Shown here: positions 1 through 10,800 of the stretch, one piece after another
How the letters are laid out: every line of letters begins with the position of its first letter
Position numbering within the stretch: the first letter of the stretch is position 1
DNA from: Heliocidaris tuberculata
Taxonomy: Eukaryota; Echinodermata; Echinoidea; Camarodonta; Echinometridae
NCBI GenBank assembly: GCA_025618425.1
Contig: CM046838.1
Location: 15,305,629 to 15,369,628 of the forward strand
Reading direction: 5' to 3'
Length of the DNA: 64,000 nucleotides
Translations under genes and position numbers: made by a program
Notes under the pieces: model-generated
Databases searched by the model: none
What the model was told of the DNA's origin: nothing
The model's input: only the letters and a program-made list of their open reading frames with translations

Positions 1-512
1 TCAATGGCGATGAATACCTCCATGTTTCAAATATAAAGAATACAAGCGCCATTTGTTTCCATGAAAAGTGGACGCCCATGCCGTAATTCTTTCTATATCG
101 GGACTCTACTTGGAACGAATGCCAACAAGATTTAATTTTATGGGTTAATCATTCAGTTATCATAAGCCGTCATGTTATTTTGAAATGAAGTCTTCTTGTA
201 TTAATATCTATATCCTTAGAATAAAAGCAAAAGGAAATAATGCATTAGTAAGTGAATTAGCAAGGTGCAGGTCTGTATCGGGTTATATCATTTTCACTTA
301 TGAATATAAAGTTTAGGCGTATCCCATCCCTGACACCATGCTGTCATTGAATGTTTTGTAGATTTTTTGTTTATCCCTTGTCTTGTACTTAAGTTTATAT
401 GAATATACACCTTTGCTAATTCTTGTACACGTGAATATGAATGTTTTATTTGTATTCATTTGTAGTCTGACACTACTAACTCTTAACTAAAATGAAATTT
501 CTTAATGTGTAG

Positions 513-659
513 AAAAGAAAACGTGGTCCCAGCCCCAAACCAGCGGTACTGAGCCAGTGGCTCATGGCAGCACATCTTCAGTGATAGGGAACAGAATCTA
601 TGTCTATGGTGGCTTGGTGGACGGTCAGGCAGTGGATGACATGCATTGCTTTGACTCAG
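513..659 (+). CDS. Kelch gene, first visible coding exon
   Basis: The acceptor is the AG at 511-512 and the donor is the GT at 660-661. The exon enters with two bases of a split codon and leaves with one. It encodes a kelch blade: KTWSQP, then IYVYGG and VDDMHCFD. It joins the next exon through a split Glu codon, which fixes the donor at 660 rather than the nearby GT at 664. Nothing coding was recognised in 1-512, which I read as intron. Confidence 0.85.
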
Positions 660-2946
660 GTCGGTAAAAAATATTTTTACTCCTTATAATATTTCTGGAA
701 CTTTCCATCGTAGACAATATGAATACTGAGAATATGTCATTGGTCATGCTGCATTTACAACGCTTTATACAGGATATTTCGCGTTTTTATTTTTTTGTGT
801 GTAACAGTGTGTTTAACTGTTTATTACTGTAAACCATTTTCATACATGTTTCTAGAAAAAAAAAGTATAGTAGCTTGTAATTCTTCTCTTATACCCTTAC
901 AATGTCTTCCTCTATATTTTTTTCAATATTAGAGGTATAGTAGTCATATAGCTGATCTATATATATTTCACATACTCTGTTGAGGCTCACATTACCATTG
1001 TACATAATACATCAAATCACATATCTTCATGAATATGCTGGGGGACCATTGATATTGAATTTGACATGATAAAGTAAATAACGAATATGTGTAAATGCAT
1101 TCCATTCATATCACATCAAAAACATGTAAATGTCATTAGTCTTATGTGTTCTATATATCTATGATATGCTAATTATTTCTTTGCAGCTACTACTTCATTT
1201 CACTATTTGATTTTACAGCTGCTCAGAATATTAACAATATTTGCATTACTGATATTATTAAAGGTATCATGTCTTCATTGAATCTGCAGTACATCTCTAT
1301 GTATGTCGATTTGCATGAGCACTAAATTTCGCTCGTTATCTTTGCTTTACTGATGTTTGTTTAGATGTTCATTGTGTGACTAACTCCCTTCTTGCATGCC
1401 TTTGTAGAGAATCAATGGTGGGTTAAGCTCACTGTCCAAGGAGTACCACCATCACCAAGGTAAATCTTTCTTGTAACGTCTTCCTGTCTTATACTCCATT
1501 CTGCATTTCTGAATTTATACCTTGATATGCACCATCTTTATGAAGTGTTAATCAAGTCCCAAACCAAGTACTTTTGATTAAGAACCGAAAGAGCAGATGA
1601 ATAATTTGAGAAAATCAGACAAACAGTGTAAACAAGGGTATGACTTCTTGTGATATGAAGAACACTATATATTTGCCTCACTGATTTTCATAATTTTTTA
1701 CATAAGATCTGATCAGCTGCTACAGGCTTGACTGATCAGTGCTAAACTATAATAAACACTGACTGCAAATTGTTTTAATACAAACTGATCCAAATTTTAT
1801 CTTTATTTGTAATGGAGGAAGCAACTTGTTTAAAGTGCACATCCATGAAACAACATATTTTCCATTAATATATCTTTGGTTAAGGCAAAATGAAATAATT
1901 TCAAGTAGAAAATTAGGAATCTACATATTACAATATAAATCACACATGGACTGAAATTATTTTAGGTGGAAAATTCGTATTTTTAAAATATTTGAATTTC
2001 AGTCTAAAATAGCTCATTGTTTTATATTGTATTTGTCAATCAGATGTGATTCTTCCAGCACAGCTGTAGGGCATGAGATCTTTGTGTTTGGAGGTACCGC
2101 CGGAACAGATCAGTGGTTCAATGATGTCCACGCCTTCAACACAAGTAAGCATCATTCTATTTACTATTCTTAATAACTTCAATTTGTCTGTTAGTTATTA
2201 TATCTGGGGTCTTGGTCTAGAGCTACCGAGTTAAGCTTTGGTAATGTCATCGGCTGCAAACGTAAATAACATTCGTGTTATACAAAAGATGGAAAAGGAG
2301 CAATTACTTTCAGCAAATATAAAACACCTTCCACACCCCTATTTCAGTCATTCATTAGGTATATTAGACATTTTCAAATTGTACATATTTTTAGTGTCAA
2401 AATTTACGTATAAGTTGATCGACCAGCAAATGCCTCATTCAATATATGATTATTGTCAGTTTATTGACAACCAATATGGTACAAGACAGAAAGATGCTAA
2501 AAGCGCTACTCTTGCCTAGAATGAGATCAAAACTGGCAAAAATTCAATATCATTTGCAGGATCTGAAGTATATGGAATAGCCTGCTCAAGATATCAGAAT
2601 AAAATACTGTTTCCATTCATTTTGTATACAGCTACAAAAGATCATGTATTACATGAGTAATAAATATAATAATGGTATTTATTGGAAAACTCAAAAAGCA
2701 AGGTTACAATAGCAAAAATATATTCTTTACAAAGGAATATTAATCATAGTACAAAATGAATGATAAAACAGTATAATAGATCACATTATTACATTTGCAG
2801 TAATTCTGAATTGTTGTAATAATGTTTACATGGTAGACAGCCTGTAAGGAATTTGTATTACATATTACTAAATACTACAAAATTAAAAATGTCATTGAGG
2901 TAAACGCAGGTTGGGAAAGATGGTAGAGAGAAAAAGAACAATATAG

Positions 2947-2985
<39 letters not shown>

Positions 2986-5900
2986 TCAAAGGATAAGGAC
3001 AATGCAAAACGAGTACAATTCACAACTGATGACATTAGGTGATTAAACACAACTGTTCAGACATCATAAGAAAAAGAAGAAAGAAAAGGGGGAAAAAAAC
3101 ACGATTGAGGAAAGATCATTCCGCATCATTATGTCTTGCGAAGTATCGTCGGTTCAATTCATCTATTTTCATTAAGCATTGACACGAGAAACGGAATTGG
3201 ACTGGACCTGTATCTTTCAGTGCGACATTTTATTGGAATCAACATGTTTGCGTTTACGCTTCTCAACTGCCATCTAGTTTCACCTCTTTCTTCGGGGAGC
3301 CAATGTCGGAAATTGTCAGACTTCAAGAGGGATCTGCCGAATTTAAGACATGTATGATTGCGCCTGGTCTCTAAGGTTTCTATGTTTGTTTGCTGAAGTG
3401 CACTTTCGTATGATTGATAAGATTGACCCAGGATTAACTTCAACACTCTTTTTTGGACTCTTTCGATAGCAGATGTATGCGACTTTGTTAGGCTTGGGTG
3501 CCAAACCGGCACGCCATATTCCAGCAAAGGACGTATGTATCCTTTATAGATCAGGACAAGGTCTTTGACTGGGAGTTTGAATGGAACCAAGGACCGAAGG
3601 ATGTACATCCGTCTATTAGCTTTGCTAATCATACTGTTTACCTGGCCATCCCACTTCATGTCTGACTGGATGAGGATACCTAGGATTTTCATAATAGATA
3701 CCTCAACCAACGTTTGGTTATCAAGAGAAACCTGCATTGGAACATGTACATATTTTCCAAAGTCTACACGCATGACAAAACATTTTCCTGGATTGAGTTT
3801 CATGTTATTGCTCGTGCACCAATTGGATAGTGAATCTAATGTAGACTGGACTTCACTGGGCGCACCCCGCTTTCTTGATTCTGCTAACGACATGTCGTCC
3901 ACATATTTCCAGTACCTGAGGCTGCTGTCTGAGAAGGCGTCATTAGCCAGCACTAAAAATAATATGGGGCCAAGTTTTGTGCCCTGAGGCACGCCGGCCT
4001 TCAATGTGACCTCCTCAGACATGTGACCACGGTACCGGGTACGCTGGGTGCGCCCAGTAAGGAAGTCAGTTATCCATTGTACGATGTGTTCTCTGGGGTT
4101 CATTTCTATCAGTTTCCTAATCACAATAGTGTGATCTACCCTATCAAATGCCTTTGAGAAGTCCGTAGTGACAACTGTGGAAGTTATCTTCTCACGTTTG
4201 TCTGCATTGGAAATAAGGAAATTTACAAGATCAACCAGATAGTGGTTAGTTGATCGATTCTTCCGACTGCCATACTGATTTTTATCAAGGAATGGTTCGA
4301 TGTCAGCAAGCAACCACTTGACAATGAAATGTTCAGCGATTTTAGAAAAGTGGTCTGTCAAAGCAATGGGGCGCAGTTTTCCTAGTGTTGGTGGATGCTC
4401 CTTTGGTATCGGGACAGTAATGGCCTTCTTCCACATCGTTGGGACAGCACCTTCCGAAAATGACGTGTTCAATATGTCACAAAGGGGTGTGCTAAGTTCA
4501 ACTGCAAATGTCTTGACGAGCTTTGCTGGGATTCCATCGGGACCAGATGATTTTCCTGGAACCACCTTCTTGAGTTCATTGTAGACCTGCCATGGTTGAA
4601 GTCTAGGTGGTTGTCTAGCTGGCAGGAATGCCGGCAATTGGCTACGGTCAAGAGGCGCTAAATCAGTAGCAACGCTGACAAAGTTCTCATTGATGATATT
4701 GGCAACGGCCGTTGGGGTAAGCCGATCTCCGTCCGGGACTTCAATGATCTGAGATGACTGGGAGGATGATGTCATCAGCTTGATGTGTTTGTACCACGAT
4801 GCTGGGTTATCCTTCTTTAGTCGTTCGACCCGGTGTTCATGGAAATCTTCCTTAGCATCTTTGATGGCACGTTTCACTTTGTCCCGGCACTTCTTCCATT
4901 CATTTGGAGGGCCAAAGAGGAAAAGGATCTGTCGCTCTTGAATAAGGGACTTGATGTAAGGTGTCATCCAGGGCTTGTCCCTTTCGTGGATATTTACAAA
5001 TTTTAGTGGAAAGAAACGGTCAATGGCCGACTTGAGGGTTCCACAGAATGCACTACATTTGACTTCTGTGGATACTGCATCATGAACTTCAGTCCATGAG
5101 TATTTCGAGATCCATCGACCAAATGCTCGAGTGTCTGAGTCCTTCATGGGTCGCACAGCACGCCTTATGATGGTGTTTGGGCGGTGAGCAAACGATGAGA
5201 GGGGACACCAAAGGACAGTATTGTGATCACTGGAACCAATGGGACACTTTATTTCACATTTCTGGTAGTATTGCTGGAGATTTGTAAGAATTTTGTCCAA
5301 AATGGCGTCACTTCTGGTGGGCTCATCAACAATTTGCTGGAGAGACAAAGCGGTACATATTCCATCAGTGTCCACTCGGTTGAAGTCACCCAGAATTGTA
5401 ATCCCAGCTTGAGGGTGACGAGAACGGATGTCATCTACTGAGTCGATAATGTGGTCAATCAACTCAGTCTCAAAGTTAGAGTTTGGAGGACTGTAGACTA
5501 CAGCGACAAACAGACTTGAAACTTCACGTGGTAGTCGGTGAGGGCGTAGTTGCAGCCATACGACCTCTAGATTGTCGGGAACGCTAATGTTCGGAACAGG
5601 TTTGGGATGCAGATCATCACGAGCGTACACAAGGACTCCGCCCCCACGGCGAGTGGAACGACTCTTAGACAATTGGATGAAACCATCTATACAGAAAATG
5701 TCACCCCCATTGTTGTTTAACCACGATTCCGATATGGCACAAACATCCACTTTAAACATATTAAAGGGAAAGTTCACCCTGAAGATTACTTGAGTTCAAA
5801 AAATGCAGAAAAAATAAAGAAAAATATTGGCGAAGGTTTGATGAAAATCGGTCAAATAATAAAAGAGTTATGAGTATTTAAAGTTTTGGATTTGTGACGT

Positions 5901-7788
5901 CACATGCGAGCAGCTGCCCATTGGTCATGTAATAAATATTCCATATATTCGCATTTTCTTTTACGTTCCACGATAAATTAATATTTTTTCTTTTCAGAAT
6001 CTAGTATTGAATAACATTTCTGACAATATATCAAATGCACAGACGAAAATATTCTAAATTTTCTGAGAAAACTGTATTTTATGGAATATTTATCACATTA
6101 CATAATGGAGGAGCTGCTCGCATGTGACGTCACAAAATCAAAACTTCAAAAGTCCATAACTCCGTTATTCTTTAACGGATTTTGTCCAAACTTTCGCCAA
6201 TATTTTTCTTTATTTTTTCTGCATTTTTTAAACTCCAGTAATCTTCGGGGTGAACTTCCCCTTTAATCACTGCATGCAGTTCATCAAACTTGTTAGCAAT
6301 TGATCTTAAATTAGCCATGTATAGTGTTGGGAAATCATACATCACATTCGTCTGGTCTCGAGGACTGGTGTTGTTGAAAATTACATCACCAGTTTGTACA
6401 TGTACAAGATTATTATGATTTACACCTGATTGTCGATGGTGTCGGGGTTTCTTCCAAGAAACAGCTCTGAGTTGTACATTTACACGCCGTTTCTTCCCTG
6501 TGCCTCCACGAGACCCCCGCTTCCTGCGAATGCCACATTCGATCACATTTTGTTTAGATTTCGGTGACAAAGGGGGCTTCGGGGCATTACGTAATGCATA
6601 GAGTTCATTAACAGTGTATTGCACTCTCATTTCCACGGTGACGGTGTTACAAGTCACTGTTTGTTTGCAAGTCACTGAAGCGTTACTCAGGAATATACTA
6701 CATCCAATGTCTACTTGTGATATACCCGCGTTGTACGTATGAACGTGTACAATCCAATGGCATGTATATAATAATGTGATGACGGCAAGATAAGCATATA
6801 AAACAGTCGTTGAAATGTCACGAATAGCCATTGTCATAAGAATAAATATCACTCATATATGATCACGAGTACAAATCAAAACAAACTTACGCAGGTAAAA
6901 CTGATGACATGGTCAAGAAAACGAGTAATTAAGTGAGATTTAACAGGCCATCTTCCTTCACGGCGTCACTGTAAAGTGCGCCATCATAAATTCAAAATTC
7001 ATTGTAAATACTATCTTACCAGTCTTAGTGTAGATATTAGCAACTTTATTTTATGTCATAGTAATTTGTTACAAGGAATGTAATTTCGAAAAATCAACTG
7101 AAGGCAATTTCAGTAGCCCTGTCTATCACCTTTAGAAATGTGCGAACATTACAATGGCAAATTATGTAATCCGAACCTGATTTCTATGGGCAGTACAATA
7201 GGCCTTAGAAATTGCCCTTGAGTTTATTTTTCGAAAGTAGTTTTTATCGTGTTGCATGTTATTCGTATTTGTCACAGGGAATGTAAAATGTTTTAATGTG
7301 AGGGCGCCACATAGCAGTATTGCTATCTAGTGATGTCCTGTTACCAAAGAACAATATCTTAAATGTATACTGAATTGTAATCCATTTTGGTAATAAATTC
7401 TTTCATTCATTCATTCACTCATGTCTGGCTGAAAGCCGCAGTATAAATGCTAATGGGTATAGAAAAGAAGAGTATATATTTCAACCTGTTTGGTAGCAAT
7501 GCAAAGTAATTCAACAAAAGTGATTTTAGAATGAGCTATTGTATGATCATAGACAGATCGACTTACCGGCAGAATGTAGTTTGAATATTATTCCTTATAT
7601 TAAACTTGTAGAACAATACAATCATTTAAGCTTACACTAAGTTTATTTATACGTATACGACTGGTTGATTTCCCCTCGATATACAGAAAAGCTGTTGTGG
7701 AAGGAATTGAACAAAACAGATGGAGAGGCACCTACACCAAGGGGTAGTCATTGTTTTCTGGCTCACGTTGACAAGGTATACACACACA

Positions 7789-7834
<46 letters not shown>

Positions 7835-10800
7835 CTTTTAAATAATGACCCTTATCAGTATTCTGGCTAATAGATACTTGCTTTAAATTTCATGTTTAAA
7901 CAGACGAATAAAATTGACAAATTTACAAAAGTTATGAAATATTTATATTGTTTGCATTGATTGTGTGCTGTAGACAATGTCCGACGGATATATCAGGGGA
8001 GTGTTTGTATATTATGATACATGGATTTGTAGATAAGAAAAGAAAATGCTGTCAAATAAGCATAGGGTTCAACAAAAAACTCCAACTTCCACTTAAGTAA
8101 AAGTTTTACATAAGTAGCAGTCTGGACACCTCGTCACCTATTTCATTGTATTTAGAACATGTAAATATTTTATTTAGTTAGGTTTGTTGTTTCCCTTCCC
8201 TTTCCTATTCAGTAGACATGGTGTAGGCCTTTATTGGTGTCAGTTGTGGGATAATAGCTTGTAATCAAACAAAAATGACTGAAAGTCCTAATTCAGAACA
8301 AGACATGAAATATGTTTGTGTCAGCAGTTGGATGATAACTTTCCAACAAAATGTACTTTGTCTTTTGTTTCCAGGATATATATGTCTTTGGTGGATCCAA
8401 TGATTCCAATACCACACACCCCACACTTGGTGATTTGTACAAGTTTAGCCTGGGTAAAATGAATGAATATCAAACAAATTTACCTCTAAAAGCTTTCTGT
8501 GGCACGCTAAACTCGCTTTACTAATTATGCTATTCACCCTGTTGATGTCAAATATTTTGTGAGATATATTATGTGGCGGATTTCATTTCTAAACAAAGTA
8601 TTATACAGACATGGTGTAGTTTTACTCATGAAGATATTAAGTGTGATACAAATGCAGCATTAAGTAACAAAGGCAACTAACAAATTTCCAATATAGATGA
8701 TAGATTTCATGTCCAATAAAAGTACAAAATAATGATGATTACTTATCTAGCTTACAATTTTTTTTTTTTTTAATATTAAAAAGAATTACATCATGTGGCA
8801 GTGTGATCAAATGGAGCTAACATTTTCCCGCTTCATTTATTTTGCCCTTGTTTTAGTTCTTCCTGTCTTGATCCCCTCCCCCCCCCCTCTCTCTCTCTCT
8901 CTCTCCATATCATCCATCCTTCATTAGGCTCTTAGTCTCTTATACTTTCTATTGATGCTACCCCCTTTTTTAATCATCAGTCTATTTGTGAAGAAGATTC
9001 TTTTTTTTATTTCAATATTCTCTCTCCACCTATCAAAACTTATATGATTATAAGCACTGCTTTTCAATACATTAATCAGCAATGCGAGGGCAGATTGTTT
9101 TTTTAAAAAAACAAAGAAAAAACGGTGGTTTGTAATTTGTACCTATGAATGGTAACAGATAGGTGGTGGTAACGATTGAGGAGTTTTCTAACAAAAATTT
9201 CCTTGTGAATGCATATCATATGATTGATATCTTGCATTATGATTGTATAATTGATGCATTATCAAGTTAATTTTAAGGAATTTCAAAATCTTCAGAACTC
9301 ATATATCACCAAATAGAATCCCTGGCTTAATAGAGAGCTGTTATTAATTAATTTGTGTTATCGTAATCCTAATGTTAATAATTTATTTATGTAATCAGCG
9401 TTTTCAAAAATATCTGCCTTTTACAAATAAAAGCACTTTTTACATGCTACAAGTACTTCCATGTTTACATACTGTTGAAAGGTGATATTTCAAATGCACT
9501 TTCTCAACTAAAATATTCAGGAGTTCTCCCCATCTTTTCATTTCTGTCATTTAAGTTTCATCCCCATTACCTTCCTACAAAGTTCGGAAAAAAGAATTCC
9601 ATGCTCGATCTGTGATCGGTTTTATTCTCCTATCATCCAGACAAACGTAAATGGAAGCGCCCATTCTATGGTGGATGTCCACCTGCAAAGAGATCTGGTC
9701 ATGCTGCTATTATACACAGAAACAAGGTAATCATGTCTGGCAAAAAGAGCACTAAATCTATAAATGATACACTGAAAAAAGAAAGATAAACAAAATTATG
9801 TACCTGTATATTGTAGGTTGCTCTCAAACTTTTGAATTCACTTCTCCAAGCTGCCGTCACCTTCACATCCTTATTAAGCTGAAGAAGAAGAAAGTAGAAA
9901 GAAGAAAGTAGTAACTTTAAGATATTCATCTCTGTTAAATAGTGGATTTTATGTTAGCCATGCATGCATATTGTCAGCCATGCATTTTACTCCGTTATAT
10001 AGTTATATGATGTATTTCTTTTATTTGTAAATCCACCTGATATGACTTACATTTGGGACGTATTGTGAATATGATAAAAAGATGACCTTATTTCATCCTT
10101 GAATAGATACAGAAAAATTCACTAATAAAAAGAAATGATGTAGAAATGATAATTACTGAAATCTTTCAAAAAGTCGGATAAATGTTTGGTGTTATGCTCT
10201 AGGGACTTCATCTTTGAATTGGAAAACTTTATGTTGTAATACCACCATCACTGATATTTTATCTATGTTACATTATCTCTGGTGCAGCTAATCATAATCG
10301 GAGGAAGCAATGAAGATACAGACTTCAATGATGTCCACATTGCAAAACTCATCAACCCATCGAAAAGACAACCATGTAAGTGAGAATGAAAGAAGGGGGC
10401 AGATATCTGTATCACCTTTCCTAAACAAACGAAAAGAAATCAATAATTTTTACTTCAAAATCGTATTTTAACTCTTAATTTCTTTTTGACTTTCTGGCAC
10501 AGATGTCCGCCTAGGTGATTTACCAATCTCTTCTCAGTAAACTTTTTTTTTAATGAGAAAAAATGTCTTTTACATCTTGCCACAAACTTTACAATAGTCA
10601 ACAGTTTTTTTGTTTTTTTGTCTAGGACAGTTTCAATGACTCCTTCATTCTTCATATTAGGGTTCTCTTAAATGTTTATTGTGGCAGACATTGAACACGT
10701 TTAAGAACATCTGTATTCGACAGATGATCTCAGTCTGAGTATTGAACATAAGAAATTTGTATTATATTACGAATAAGATATTTATAATGTATGACTTGGT

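Larger units (their letters stand above)
2650..6900 (-). mobile_element. Non-LTR retrotransposon (Jockey/CR1 group), interrupted
   Basis: The element lies antisense in the 5.5-kb intron of the kelch gene. Its 3' end is near 2650, where AATAAA followed by a TTA-type tail is seen on the minus strand. Coding sequence spans 3159-5777 plus 6263-6852, split by a MITE. A 35-A run at 2949-2983 lies in its 3' UTR. The 5' end is not clear and is set approximately. Confidence 0.75.

Noticed and set aside
2238..2519. 93-codon plus-strand frame in a kelch intron
   Set aside because: No domain, no splice signals fitting the gene frame, and intron-like composition.
7380..7420. AATAAA with an (ATTC)n tail suggesting a plus-strand retroelement end
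   Set aside because: It could be the 3' tail of an old element, but no coding or homologous body was identifiable upstream.
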